Part shown: piece after piece, positions 52,276 through 62,350 of the stretch
How positions within the stretch are numbered: the stretch's first letter is position 1
Layout: every line of letters starts with the position of its first letter
Assembly (NCBI RefSeq): GCF_049568105.1
Contig: NZ_CP145335.1
Location: 186,001-250,000, forward strand
Direction of reading: 5' to 3'
Source of the DNA: Salinisphaera sp049568105
GTDB lineage: Bacteria; Pseudomonadota; Gammaproteobacteria; Nevskiales; Salinisphaeraceae
DNA length: 64,000 nucleotides
The notes under the pieces: model-generated
What the model saw: the letters and a program-made list of their open reading frames with translations, nothing else
What the model was told of the DNA's origin: nothing
Databases searched by the model: none
Program-made: the position numbers and the translations under genes

Positions 52276-53178
52276 TTACGAGGCGATGAGCTGGCCCTGA
52301 GTCATCGGGGCACTGGCGTCGAAGCGATGCTGCTGTTTTTTCATTCCGACCATGATCAGGGCTAGCCCGCCAATCAGGAACAACCAGTTTGCACCGGGCG
52401 CAGGCACTTCAGGCGTTCCGCCGTTGCCCCCATTGTCGCCGCCGCCATTACCCGGGTTAGCGATCGCAGACAGCGATGCCTGAGAATGACCGATCACAAT
52501 GTCCCCGTTTAAGACGCCCAGGCCCAGCAGGGCATCGTTGAAGCTTAAATGCAGGGCATTGGTGATCATCGAAGCGTTGCCACTGCCGTCGTCACTCATT
52601 GTTTGCTCGTTGAGTACCAGACTCAGGCCGAGCGGGTTAAGTAAACCGGGCAGTATGGCCGTATTCGCTGCGGCGTTCGCATCCAGATCGATCGTCTGGC
52701 CGGCGACACTCAGACTAGCATTGGCCAAATTGCTGCTGCCCATGGGGTCGATGCTGCCATAGTCACCGCTAATGTTCGCGGAAGAGGTGATCGTATCGGC
52801 GGTCAGCGTGAGTAGCGGCGAGTTAATAGCCAGGCCCACGATTTCGCTTTCGCCCAAAGCATAACGGTCGCCTGCGAGGCCATCGATATTCGATTGTGCG
52901 TGACCTGAGACCGCATTGGCACTCAAATTCAACAGCCCTAAGGTGCCGACATCAACATTCGCGACTGAGTCGCTGGTGTCATATGGGGCCGGGGCCGAGC
53001 CCGAGGCGCTATTCGGCAGTGGGCCAACCTGTAGGCCTACAACGCCACTCAAGTCGACGTTGGCGCCATAGCCGCTGCTGCTGCCGCTGACGACTGTGGC
53101 CGAAGCCGAAGTGGCCAGCAGTACTAGACCAGCTGTGGCCGCCAGTTTCGCCGCGAAGTGGCGTGATGAGTGATTCAT
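52276..53178 (-). CDS. Choice-of-anchor surface protein with PEP-CTERM-like tail
   Basis: A 300-residue exported protein. The signal peptide ends near ATSASA. The body is low-charge, Ala/Ser/Asn/Leu-rich beta-type sequence resembling choice-of-anchor P-type domains. A GNGGGDNGGNGG linker leads to the C-terminus VPAPGANWLFLIGGLALIMVGMKKQQ, a VPAPG-helix-basic sorting signal close to PEP-CTERM/exosortase signals. It probably is anchored or released at the cell surface, perhaps with the pga matrix. It has its own terminator and an AT-rich promoter region. No exosortase gene is visible. Confidence 0.72.
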   Translation of the reverse strand: MNHSSRHFAAKLAATAGLVLLATSASATVVSGSSSGYGANVDLSGVVGLQVGPLPNSASGSAPAPYDTSDSVANVDVGTLGLLNLSANAVSGHAQSNIDGLAGDRYALGESEIVGLAINSPLLTLTADTITSSANISGDYGSIDPMGSSNLANASLSVAGQTIDLDANAAANTAILPGLLNPLGLSLVLNEQTMSDDGSGNASMITNALHLSFNDALLGLGVLNGDIVIGHSQASLSAIANPGNGGGDNGGNGGTPEVPAPGANWLFLIGGLALIMVGMKKQQHRFDASAPMTQGQLIAS

Positions 53179-53511
53179 GTTGTGTCCCCTTTCTGTGTTG
53201 TAGACGCTACGAACAACGCCAGAATCGGGCCATTTTCATAAGGTCATGAAAAGATTGCGGAAGGTTAAATATCGCTAGGCAATTTATTGTTCGAGGGTAA
53301 TATAATTCGACACTGTTTAAAGGAAGAAGTTGGCAAGTCTCTGTTTGTAAAAAACTGAGACTGTAATATAAAACGTCATTTAACTATATTTTATAATGTA
53401 AAATAAAGCGCTAAAGACTGTAACGCTAGTAAAAAATGGAAATAATTATTTCCATTTTAAGGTTTTTGAAAAAAAACTGTTCTGCGTGATCAGTCCCATG
53501 CCCAGTTTTTT
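53179..53511. other. AT-rich promoter region, about 330 bp
   Basis: The stretch upstream of the surface-protein gene is markedly AT-rich (53250-53500). It has A-tracts such as GAAAAAAAACTG and should contain its promoter. No gene seen. Confidence 0.45.
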
Positions 53512-53967
53512 TTACGGCTTGTCCTGCTCGAATTCCTGGAAAGCGTGCATTAGGTCGTCGTACTCATCGGCCTGTTCGGCGGCACGGTCAGCCATGGCGT
53601 CGAGCTCTTCAGTTGGTGCGTCTTGAGCAGTGGGTGGTATGTCGGCGCTATAAGCCGGAGTGCCGCCATAAGCGGCCGGATCTTCCGTGACCTTGGCATC
53701 TCGGGCGGTGGGCTTTGGCACCGATTCGGTCTTGCCCTTCGACGTGCTTTGCGCGGGTGCAGATGGGCTGTTCTCGCTGGCGGTTTCGCAGATGCAGACT
53801 TGATCGTCGGTCCATACGATCTGGGTGATCTGCGCACGCCACTGTTTCTTGGCGCGGGTCACGATGCGGACCGTGTCACCAATGTCGACAGGTTGCTGGG
53901 TTTTGCAGCCCCAATTGCCATTGCGCAGTTTGCAGGGGCTGGCTTCGATCAAGTCGTCTTCACTCAT
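53512..53967 (-). CDS. Hypothetical protein with a small beta-barrel domain
   Basis: A 151-residue cytoplasmic protein. Residues 10-60 read SPCKLRNGNWGCKTQQPVDIGDTV and AKKQWRAQITQIVWTDDQVCICET, a small conserved module (WG.K...V..GD.V...TR.GK.W.A....V.W). It is seen in various bacterial proteins of unknown function. The rest is Pro/Ala/Thr-rich and acidic (QEFEQDKP end). It has no visible operon partners. Confidence 0.55.
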   Translation of the reverse strand: MSEDDLIEASPCKLRNGNWGCKTQQPVDIGDTVRIVTRAKKQWRAQITQIVWTDDQVCICETASENSPSAPAQSTSKGKTESVPKPTARDAKVTEDPAAYGGTPAYSADIPPTAQDAPTEELDAMADRAAEQADEYDDLMHAFQEFEQDKP

Positions 53968-54493
53968 GGGTCTATCTCGGTTCGACGGTGGGCCGGTGCA
54001 AATCCGGAGCGCACGCTATGTGTATTGCAGACAAATTTCCAGCGCTGGCTTGCATAGCCGGCGGGTCATCGCTGTTTGGCGAATGCACGGCGGCCCTTGG
54101 TATGCAGTGCTTGAGGCATCAGCAGCGATCGGTCGAGCGCCTGGGGTGGATTGCGGCGTGAAGCGGGTCGAGTGGCGGCCTTTAAAGAGGCAGGGCCGGC
54201 TATTGGCCACTATATGGCGTGCCTGACCGCAAAAGGTATCGCCCGCCACGCGGCGTCGGAGCCGATATTTGGCCCGCGACCCGCGAAGAATCGGGCGCCA
54301 GAGCCGACAGCACATTGTGTTGGGCCACACGGAAGCGGCCGTTGTGGGTAATGGCTGGTTGCGCCAGACAAAGTAACGGTTTGGTGGTCACTGCATGGTC
54401 GACGGTAATTGATTCCGATCAAACCCGCGCCGAATGGGGCGCCGCAAGCTGATCGCTAAGCCTCGGCGAGGCGGTGCATGGCAGGGTACGACA
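53968..54493. other. Intergenic, about 525 bp, nothing recognised
   Basis: Several overlapping short frames without homology. It holds the promoter of the YbaK-like gene; a GCAGGG Shine-Dalgarno is the only clear site. Confidence 0.35.
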
Positions 54494-54949
54494 ATGCCGA
54501 GTCAGAAGCTGATCGACTATCTGAATCACGAGGGCGTGAAATATAGCCTGGTTCATCATTCACACGCGGTGACGGCCTCCGAGATTGCCCAGGCAACGCA
54601 TATTAGTGGTCGCAACTTGGCTAAAACAGTAGTGGTCGATATCGATGGGCGTTTGGCTCTTGCGGTGCTACCGGCCACGAAGCAGGTGCATCCGGACGAA
54701 CTGGCCAAGGATGTCGGAGCCAAAGCGGTGCGTTTGGCCAAGGAATACGAATTCGAGGATCGGTTTCCGGATTGCGAGGTGGGGGCAATGCCACCGATGG
54801 GAAATCTTTATGGCCTTGAAGTGTTTGTCTCTCCCGAATTAACGGCCGACGAGATGATCGCGTTTAATGCGGGCACGCATGAAGAGGTGGTGCAAATGCC
54901 CTATGCCGTGTTCGAGCGTCTGGTCAATCCAATATTGCTGAAATTTTGA
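54494..54949 (+). CDS. YbaK/EbsC-type aminoacyl-tRNA deacylase
   Basis: A 151-residue cytoplasmic editing domain. It starts KLIDYLNHEGVKYSLVHHSHAVTASEIAQATHISGRNLAKTVVV, the family N-terminus with the catalytic Lys (AKTV). The glycine loop GAMPPMGNLYGLEVFVSP is also typical. It deacylates mischarged tRNA (Cys/Pro/Ala types) in trans. ATG 54494 is chosen by homology. Confidence 0.88.
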   Translation: MPSQKLIDYLNHEGVKYSLVHHSHAVTASEIAQATHISGRNLAKTVVVDIDGRLALAVLPATKQVHPDELAKDVGAKAVRLAKEYEFEDRFPDCEVGAMPPMGNLYGLEVFVSPELTADEMIAFNAGTHEEVVQMPYAVFERLVNPILLKF

Positions 54950-55075
54950 ATCATTCGTTCGATGTTAAACCGGCCGTACGCTGGCCTTTGTGACCCGAAG
55001 CTGTGGTTTGTTGTACCGATCAAGTGATTACGGTCTCGGTTGGTAGAAGAACCAGCGACGCACCGCGAACGCGGT

Positions 55076-55507
55076 TTATCGGCCACCGTCGGTCCAGTTT
55101 CTTTGCATTTCCAGAAACAGAAACGAAGCGGTCCAGGTAATGAGCAGCAGGCCAGTCAACGATTCGATGCCGGTGAGATAGCGTACGCCCTTGATCGGCT
55201 CGATGTCGCCAAAGCCGAGCGTGGTGAAGGTGGTGAATGAGAAGTAGGCGCAGTCGAGCAACGAGCCGTTGAACTGGCCTTCGAAGTATCCGACACCGGC
55301 CCAGTGGATCAGGCCATAGTAAGCGATGGCAAAAATCCATACTTCGATTGCATGGGCACAAAGCGCGCCGAAGACACCCAGCACGATACGGGGGCGGTGA
55401 CGTATCGGTAGTCGTGGCAATAAGCTCGTGAGCCAGTGCAAAAATTCATAATGAATAACAACAACAAGCGCGACGACTACGATGTTGACGGCAATGATGC
55501 CGAGCAC
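55076..55507 (-). CDS. Two-helix potassium channel-like protein
   Basis: A 143-residue membrane protein with three or four hydrophobic segments. The pore loop reads FTTFTTLGFGDIEPI, containing the TLGFGD selectivity filter (canonical TVGYGD). It is of the Ion_trans_2 type, without a RCK domain. It could conduct K+ in the inner membrane. It stands alone. Confidence 0.82.
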   Translation of the reverse strand: MLGIIAVNIVVVALVVVIHYEFLHWLTSLLPRLPIRHRPRIVLGVFGALCAHAIEVWIFAIAYYGLIHWAGVGYFEGQFNGSLLDCAYFSFTTFTTLGFGDIEPIKGVRYLTGIESLTGLLLITWTASFLFLEMQRNWTDGGR

Positions 55508-56533
55508 GAGCGGTTCTCCCTGCTGATTGAGCCTATGGATATTTTGTGCCGGGCGACGTCGTTATTTTGAATCGTATTCGTCGATACGGTGGCCGTCCGT
55601 TAGCCACGGTAATGCACGATCCGATCCGGCTGTCTTAGCAAGCTCCACCTTGGCGAGCCAACAAGCGGCTGTCGACGCGAGCAACAGTAGTCACTCGATA
55701 TTTGAAATGGGCTATGCCAAGGCAGGCTCGTTGCGCTTTCCCCGGCTATCGGTATGGCCTCGCAAGCTTTCAAATCAGACTATAGCAGGTCCGAGATCGA
55801 GTCTTATCAGACTGGCCTTGATGCCTTCGCCTGAGCATGCAGGGTCGCCATGCCGTCGCGGCGTATGGGTTTTGCTGGCAGGACCTTTCCAGTCTGCCCA
55901 GTTCTTTTTGGAGTAAAAAAATGCCTGTAATCCTGGGGTGGGCAGTTAATTACACTCTTTAAATGACCGAAGGTCAGTTTCGAGTGCGGCGATTTATTCA
56001 ATATGCAGTGGTTTACGCCGTTCAGCGAACTGGTCATCTGGATCTAACGCTAACAGATGCTGATTTTCGTGCGCGAGCTCGTTGGAGTTGTCTTGCTGAC
56101 GGACCTAGGCAAACGCTGGATCGAAAAATGGATCAAAAATATTTGTGTGTATAAAGAAGCATTAAAACAAATGTTGGCCATTTTGCTTAATTAATTGTAT
56201 TTAAATGTTTTATATAGGAAATTTTACGTAATCCGTATGACGCAGGGTGTTGCTTCCGAGTTGGTTTTCTACACCTTTTTATCAAGCAAAAAGACGTTGC
56301 ACAGTGGAATGTACGTTGAACAAAAAGAATCGAAATGGATTTCGAATAGTTGCTAAGTTTTTGAGAAAAAAGAAAAGCATTTTGGTAAAAATTTTTTACA
56401 ATGTATATATATAGAATAATTAAATATTAGTCAATTTCACTGCGGTATGAGTATATGGCGTTAATTAAATTAGTTTTTATAACAAAAATATTTCAATTTT
56501 TCATGTATGAAATGGCTTGAATATTTAAATATT
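55508..56533. other. Intergenic, about 1 kb, AT-rich towards pgaA
   Basis: Bases 55508-55920 hold frames without homology. From 56150 the sequence becomes strongly AT-rich and runs into the pga leader. It should contain the pgaA promoter(s). No gene recognised. Confidence 0.45.
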
Positions 56534-56587
56534 CGAGCGGAAGCTCGGCCCCTGAGATTGATTTCCGGTTATCTAAGACGCCGGAAA
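56534..56587 (+). promoter_or_regulatory. pgaA leader hairpins, possible CsrA site
   Basis: A 5-bp stem CGAGC/GCTCG (56534-56547) displays GGAA in its loop, the presentation CsrA prefers. A second hairpin TTTCCGG (56562-56568) / CCGGAAA (56581-56587) follows. They lie about 100-150 bases before the pgaA start. In E. coli the pga leader is repressed by CsrA; here this is inference. Confidence 0.4.
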
Positions 56588-56685
56588 AATATTGGGTGAG
56601 GCTGGTTATTCGTATAAGACAGTTAATAAAAACAGTTGCTTGTTTAAACGCTAGGTCCTTTGACTAGATCCTTTCGGGGTGTTTG

Positions 56686-58947
56686 ATGAACGAGGGTTGC
56701 CGTAGACCCTGCGGGGAGATGGGTGCGTCTTGTTGTCGTGATTTTGCAAACCAAAGTAGTCGCAAATTGATCAACGGCAGCTATGTGCCTGCCGTTAGTA
56801 TTCAAAAAGATCGTCGACGCGTCGGCTTTGATACGCGGCCGCTCGTCTGTTTGCTGACGCTATGTTGGGCAGGGGCGCCGTTGTACGTGAAAGCACAAGA
56901 TTTAGATCCGGCTCGTTTGCCTTTGGCCGGCCAACCGGCCTCGGCTTACGGTCCGGCGGTACGGCCCGGTCGGCATCATCCGAATGCCAACGACATTGCC
57001 GGCCTGGCCGAGCGTCAGCGACAGGAAGGGCATCCGTCTGCGGCTCTACAGTTGGCCACGCGGGTTCGGGCTTATGCGCCGGACAACTTGCAAGCCATGC
57101 AGACCGAGATCTCGTCACTAGCGGCACTTGGGGCTTTCGATAAGGCTTATCAGCTGGCTCTGCGTCCGGAAGCCCAGATCGACGGTGCCACGCTTCGGCG
57201 CCTGCGTGTGGATAGAACGGCAGCGCATATCCGACACGCGCTAGATGCCCGTCGTCGGATGGAAGATCATTTTCACTATGCCCGCCGGAACGACGCCTTG
57301 GTTTCGGCTCTACAGGAGATCGAGGGCAACTTCGCAGCGTTTCCAAAACAGAGCACAGCCTACCGACGAACCCAATTCGATCGTATCTATGTGCTCAACA
57401 AGCTCGGCCGTATGCAGGCTGTGATCGAGGGGTATCAGCAGCTCAAAGACGAGGGAGTGGACATCCCTTCGTACATCGAGCAAGCGGCCGCCGATGCGTA
57501 CGTCGCAGTGCACGAGCCGGGAAAAGCCTCGCAAATCTATGAAAAGCTGCTAGCCGCGGAAGAATATCCGGAAGTCGAATTGTCGATCGCGCAGTACTAC
57601 GCCCTGGTCGACGCCGAACATTACGATCAGGCGGCCAAACTATTGGCCAAGATCGACCGTAACACGCCTTATGTTCAGAACCGTTCTCGGCCGGGCAGCC
57701 AGCGTGCACCGAACTGGGAACGGATGAGCGTCGATCAGCTCAAGGTGATGGATGCGAACTATCGCAATCATGCGGCCGAAGCGCTTCGACGGATCCAGGA
57801 GCTACGTGACCGGGCGCCCGGCAACGTTGATCTGATTAATACTCAGGCCACCACGGTGCGCTGGCGGGGGGAGCCGGAAAAAGCACAGCAGATCACCAAG
57901 CTGGCCGCTGCCTATGCGCCCCGATCGAAGGACACACGGCTGAATCTGGCCAGCAACGCCCATGATCTCGGGCATTACGATCGGTGGCGAAACTACGTCA
58001 ATGCGTTGGCGATCGAGTTTCCGAACGATACGGCGGTCCATAAGAGCCTGGCTGAGGTGCAGGATCGCAAACGGCCCTCGTTCAGCGTGGAGACCCAGGC
58101 CGGGCGCAGCGATGGCGGCTCCCAGGTGACCGGCAGCCACGATGTAGAAACCCAGGCACGACTGAATTCGCCCTGGACGGATAACGGCTGGCGCGCCTAT
58201 GCGGGCTATTTTTATAGCTATGCCAGTTTCGAGGAAGGCTCAGCGCGGTTTAGCCGGCCGAGCCTGGGCGCGGAGTGGGCATGGGACCGTAAGCATGCCT
58301 GGGGCGAAATCGGTGACGACCGGTTCTCCGGTGACGAGATCGGGGTCGCACTGGGTTGGTCGCAATGGGTGACTGACCACTGGCAGTACCAGCTGTCGGC
58401 GGATACCTATTCACACGAGACGCCGCTGCGCGCCGAACGCGCCGGCTACCAGGGGCGGCTCTATCAAGGCGCGGTGACCTGGCGACAGAACGAATCGCGA
58501 TCGGCCTCATTCAACATGGGCGCACTCGATATCAGCGATGGCAATCTGCGCTCGATGGTCTCGGCCCAGTTTACCCAGCGTATTCAAGCCAATGCGCATC
58601 ATCTGACCCAGGCCACGATCGCCGGCTTCGCCGAGCATAACGATCAGCCCGGCGGCGCTTATTTCAATCCCAAGAACTCACAGTCGGCCGGGGTCACACT
58701 GCAACACGACTGGATCACTTGGCGCGCATACAACCGCTCTTTTACCCAGACCTTCCAAGTCGATGCGGCCTCCGACTGGCAGTCGGGCTATGGCGCAGCG
58801 GCGGGCGTCAACGTGCAGTACGAGCATAACTGGGATGTATCGCGGACCTGGTCGGTGCATTACGGCGTCGGCTGGTCCAGCCATGTCTATGACGGCGATC
58901 GCGAACAGCGTTTATACGGCATGTTCGGCTTGTCGGGGAGCTTCTGA
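56686..58947 (+). CDS. pgaA: PNAG export porin PgaA
   Basis: A 753-residue outer-membrane protein exporting poly-beta-1,6-N-acetylglucosamine. The N-terminal two-thirds are TPR-like helices (ASQIYEKLLAAEEYP, DRAPGNVDLINTQATTVRWRGEPEKA) and the C-terminal third a beta-barrel ending GMFGLSGSF. The N-terminus has about 50 residues before the hydrophobic signal RPLVCLLTLCWAGAPLYVKAQ. A later start such as GTG 56785 is therefore possible. It overlaps pgaB. Confidence 0.9.
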   Translation: MNEGCRRPCGEMGASCCRDFANQSSRKLINGSYVPAVSIQKDRRRVGFDTRPLVCLLTLCWAGAPLYVKAQDLDPARLPLAGQPASAYGPAVRPGRHHPNANDIAGLAERQRQEGHPSAALQLATRVRAYAPDNLQAMQTEISSLAALGAFDKAYQLALRPEAQIDGATLRRLRVDRTAAHIRHALDARRRMEDHFHYARRNDALVSALQEIEGNFAAFPKQSTAYRRTQFDRIYVLNKLGRMQAVIEGYQQLKDEGVDIPSYIEQAAADAYVAVHEPGKASQIYEKLLAAEEYPEVELSIAQYYALVDAEHYDQAAKLLAKIDRNTPYVQNRSRPGSQRAPNWERMSVDQLKVMDANYRNHAAEALRRIQELRDRAPGNVDLINTQATTVRWRGEPEKAQQITKLAAAYAPRSKDTRLNLASNAHDLGHYDRWRNYVNALAIEFPNDTAVHKSLAEVQDRKRPSFSVETQAGRSDGGSQVTGSHDVETQARLNSPWTDNGWRAYAGYFYSYASFEEGSARFSRPSLGAEWAWDRKHAWGEIGDDRFSGDEIGVALGWSQWVTDHWQYQLSADTYSHETPLRAERAGYQGRLYQGAVTWRQNESRSASFNMGALDISDGNLRSMVSAQFTQRIQANAHHLTQATIAGFAEHNDQPGGAYFNPKNSQSAGVTLQHDWITWRAYNRSFTQTFQVDAASDWQSGYGAAAGVNVQYEHNWDVSRTWSVHYGVGWSSHVYDGDREQRLYGMFGLSGSF

Positions 58948-61055
58948 TGCGTTGTATCCAAGTAGTGATCTTCATGTGTGCGCTGCTGCTTGGCGCCAGT
59001 GCCTGTGATAGCGCCACCCCAGATGCGTACAGCCGCTCGTCTGCCGGGGTCGCTCAGATTCCCGAAGGCAAATTCATCATTCTGTGTTTTCACGACGTTC
59101 GCGACGACGTGCAACCAGACATTGACCGCGATGCGAACGCCATCAGCACCGACCGGCTGGCCGCGTTTTTCGACTGGATGCAGGCACACGATTGGCATGC
59201 GGTGTCGGTCGACCAGATTATTGCAGCGCATCAGGGCGGTCCGGAATTGCCGCCCAACCCGGTATTGCTGACCTTCGACGATGGACTCGAGAGCGCGTAC
59301 TCCCGTGTGTTTCCGCTGCTCAAGGCATTCGAATATCCCGCGGTCGTATCGTTGGAAACCGGCTGGCTGCGCCGGGTACACGGCAGCACATCGACCGATA
59401 CCTCAGACACAGAGCAGGCCGCCGACCTGGAGTTGGATGAAGCCGAGGCGGCCCGGTCGCCGAACCTTCGGCAGCCGAACAAGGTGTTCTACAACGGTAA
59501 AGAACGCGGCTCGGAAGGTTTTCTGACCTGGGGGCAGGTCAAGGAAATGCAGGACTCGGGGCTAGTGGAGATCGCGACGCATACCGATGATCTTCACCAC
59601 GGCATTCTGGCCAACCCCCAAGGCAATACCGAACCGGCGGCGATCACCCGGCTGTATCGGCCGGAAACAAAAACCTACGAGACCGACCGGGAATTTCGAC
59701 AGCGCATTCGCGACGACCTCACACGCAGCCGCAACACCATCCACGACCAGACCGGCCAGGCACCGCGCATTGCGGTTTGGCCCTATGGCGCAATGTCCCC
59801 GGAAGTGGTGTCGATCGCTCGCAGCGTCGGATTTTCGATATCGTTCGGCCTCAATGACGACGATGTGCCGTCGATCAAGAACATCGAAAGGCCGGGGCGG
59901 TTTCTGATCCTAAACGATCCGAAGCCGTCAGAGATCGAAGCCCAGGTCGCACGTGCGCTCGATCCGCCGAGCAAAACGATCCGGGCACTGCATATCGACA
60001 TGGACGACGTCTACGATCCGTCGCCGGAGCAGGTCAACGATAACCTCGGTGCACTGCTCGATCGCGTCAAGTCGATGGGGGTGAACACAGTCTATCTGCA
60101 GGCGTTCGCCGATCCCGATGCCGACGGCACGGCCTCGTCGCTGTATTTCCCGAACCGATACCTGCCGATGCGCGCCGATCTGTTCAATCGCGTGACCTGG
60201 CAGCTCAAGACCCGGGCCGGCGTGCAGGTCTATGCCTGGCTGCCTCTGTTGGCCTTCGATCTGCCGAACCATGCCAATACCGGTACGCTCGCGGTCAAGG
60301 TCGAGGGCGACGACGGTGAACCGGTGCCGACACCCCACGATTACCGGCGCCTGAGCCCGTTTTTGCCAGAATCGCTCGACATCGTCTCCGGCATTTACGA
60401 AGACCTCGCCAAGAATATGTCGGGGCTCAACGGCGTGCTGATTCACGACGACGCCTATCTGGAAAGCGATGAAGACATTTCTAGCTGTGCGCCCGAGGCG
60501 CGCTGGCCGGGCAACGGGCAACCGATCGAAGACTGCAGTCTGAGCGCCGGGGATAAAACCCAGGCCCTGATCGATTTCGGGCAGGCGGTGATCGGCAACA
60601 TGCGGACCTATCGCAACATCAGCAACAGCTTCAACGTGGCGCGCAACATGTACGCCCGGGTAGTGATGGACCCCTCGTCTGAAGTGCGTTTTGCCCAGGC
60701 GCTCGGTCCGTTTCTCCGCAACTACGACTACGTTGCCCTGATGGCAATGCCGTATCTCGATGGTACGAACCTGCCGCCCGAGCGCTGGCTGATCGACCTG
60801 GAAGAACGGGTCGAAGAAACGCCCGGGGCTTTGGACAAAGTCATCTTCGAATTGCAGGCCCGGAACTGGACAGACGACGAATGGATCCCGGGCGACACGC
60901 TGCAAAGCTGGATGAATGCGTTGATCGTGCGTGGTGCGCTCAATCTTGCCTATTACCCGGATGATTTCCTGATCAATCAGCCGCCGTTCGAGGCGGTATA
61001 TCCGGTCATGAGCCTCAACTCCTTTCCTGCGAAAGGAAGGGGCGACAAGCCATGA
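58947..61055 (+). CDS. pgaB: PNAG N-deacetylase/hydrolase PgaB
   Basis: A 702-residue periplasmic lipoprotein-like protein (Cys20 after LLGASA). The N-terminal NodB-type deacetylase has FHDVRDD, LLTFDDGLESAYS, and EIATHTDDLHHG metal/catalytic motifs. The C-terminal domain (IDMDDVYDPSPEQVNDNL, QAFADPDADGTASSLYFPNRYLPMR) is the PgaB glycoside-hydrolase-like half. It partially deacetylates PNAG, needed for export. The start overlaps the pgaA stop (TGATG). Confidence 0.95.
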   Translation: MRCIQVVIFMCALLLGASACDSATPDAYSRSSAGVAQIPEGKFIILCFHDVRDDVQPDIDRDANAISTDRLAAFFDWMQAHDWHAVSVDQIIAAHQGGPELPPNPVLLTFDDGLESAYSRVFPLLKAFEYPAVVSLETGWLRRVHGSTSTDTSDTEQAADLELDEAEAARSPNLRQPNKVFYNGKERGSEGFLTWGQVKEMQDSGLVEIATHTDDLHHGILANPQGNTEPAAITRLYRPETKTYETDREFRQRIRDDLTRSRNTIHDQTGQAPRIAVWPYGAMSPEVVSIARSVGFSISFGLNDDDVPSIKNIERPGRFLILNDPKPSEIEAQVARALDPPSKTIRALHIDMDDVYDPSPEQVNDNLGALLDRVKSMGVNTVYLQAFADPDADGTASSLYFPNRYLPMRADLFNRVTWQLKTRAGVQVYAWLPLLAFDLPNHANTGTLAVKVEGDDGEPVPTPHDYRRLSPFLPESLDIVSGIYEDLAKNMSGLNGVLIHDDAYLESDEDISSCAPEARWPGNGQPIEDCSLSAGDKTQALIDFGQAVIGNMRTYRNISNSFNVARNMYARVVMDPSSEVRFAQALGPFLRNYDYVALMAMPYLDGTNLPPERWLIDLEERVEETPGALDKVIFELQARNWTDDEWIPGDTLQSWMNALIVRGALNLAYYPDDFLINQPPFEAVYPVMSLNSFPAKGRGDKP

Positions 61056-62335
61056 ATGTCGGTTTGGAGTGGGTAATGGCGCTCGATGCGCGCCAGATTC
61101 TGTTCGGGTTCGCTTTTTACTACCCGTTGTTCATGGCCTGGATCTGGATCGTCGGCGGGATCTGGTTCTATGTGCGTCGCGAGCGTGGTACACGGGCCCG
61201 GGTCGATGTCTGGGCCGGCAACGATTCGGCTCCGCCTTGCAGCATTCTGATTCCCTGCATGAACGAGCAGGACCAGATCGAGGACACCGTCGGCTACGCG
61301 CTGGCCTCGCACTACCCGCGGTTTGAGGTCATCGCCATCGACGATGGCAGCTCGGATGAGACGCCAGCCATGCTCGACGAGCTGGCCGAGCGTCACGACA
61401 ACCTGCGCGTCATCCATCTGGCAGAGAACCAGGGCAAGGCAGTGGCGTTGCGAACCGGGGCGCTGGCGGCACGGTCCAATTATCTGATCTGTATCGACGG
61501 CGATGCTCTGCTGCATCCCTATGCCGTGCAATGGATGATGTCGCATCTGGCGTCCAGCGGGCGTGTCGGGGGCGTGACCGGTAACCCCCGCATCCTCAAT
61601 CGATCCAGCCTGCTCGGCAAAATCCAAGTAGGTGAGTTTTCTTCGATCATCGGGCTGATCAAAAGGGCACAACGCGCCTATGGCCGGATTTTTACCGTCT
61701 CCGGCGTGATCGCAGGTTTCAACCGAGCGGCCCTGCAGCGCATCGATTACTGGCGTGACGACATGATCACCGACGATATCGATATCTCCTGGCGGCTCCA
61801 GCTCGACCATTGGGACATCCGCTACGAGCCCAGGGCGCTGTGCTACATCTATATGCCCGAGACCTTGAAGGGGCTATGGAAACAACGGCTGCGCTGGGCC
61901 CAGGGCGGGGTAGAGGTCTTGCTGCGCTATGGGCCCAAACTATTGCACTGGCGGCAGCGTCGCTTCTGGGGTATCGGTCTCGAATACCTGGTAAGCCTGA
62001 TTTGGGCCTACTGCATGCTCTTGATTTTCGTCTTGTTCTTTGTCGGTCTGCTATGGCCTCTGCCGGCGACCTGGCAAGTGTCGAGTCTATTGCCGCGGTG
62101 GAATGGGGCGTTGCTCGGCGCGACCTGTCTGACCCAGTTCTTGGTCAGCCTCTATATCGACCGTCGTTATGAACATCAGCGTTTCATGAGCTCGTATTTC
62201 TGGGTGATCTGGTATCCGCTCATGTACTGGCTGCTGTCGATGCTGACCGTAGTTGTCGCTTTTCCCAAAACGCTATTCCGAAAAGGTCGCACACGCGCGC
62301 GTTGGGTCAGTCCCGACCGAGGTTTTCGTCCTTAA
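61052..62335 (+). CDS. pgaC: PNAG synthase glycosyltransferase PgaC
   Basis: A 427-residue inner-membrane GT2 synthase with N- and C-terminal helices. Catalytic motifs: CIDGDALLHP (DxD-type), DDMITDDIDISWRLQ (TED-like), and QRLRWAQGG (QxxRW). It polymerises GlcNAc from UDP-GlcNAc. It overlaps pgaB by 4 bases. c-di-GMP-dependent activity with PgaD is family knowledge. Confidence 0.96.
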   Translation: MNVGLEWVMALDARQILFGFAFYYPLFMAWIWIVGGIWFYVRRERGTRARVDVWAGNDSAPPCSILIPCMNEQDQIEDTVGYALASHYPRFEVIAIDDGSSDETPAMLDELAERHDNLRVIHLAENQGKAVALRTGALAARSNYLICIDGDALLHPYAVQWMMSHLASSGRVGGVTGNPRILNRSSLLGKIQVGEFSSIIGLIKRAQRAYGRIFTVSGVIAGFNRAALQRIDYWRDDMITDDIDISWRLQLDHWDIRYEPRALCYIYMPETLKGLWKQRLRWAQGGVEVLLRYGPKLLHWRQRRFWGIGLEYLVSLIWAYCMLLIFVLFFVGLLWPLPATWQVSSLLPRWNGALLGATCLTQFLVSLYIDRRYEHQRFMSSYFWVIWYPLMYWLLSMLTVVVAFPKTLFRKGRTRARWVSPDRGFRP

Positions 62336-62350
62336 ACCGTGGAGATACTC

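Noticed and set aside
55527..55916. 129-codon frame in the K+ channel-pga gap
   Set aside because: No family motif, no ribosome-binding site, composition typical of chance frames.
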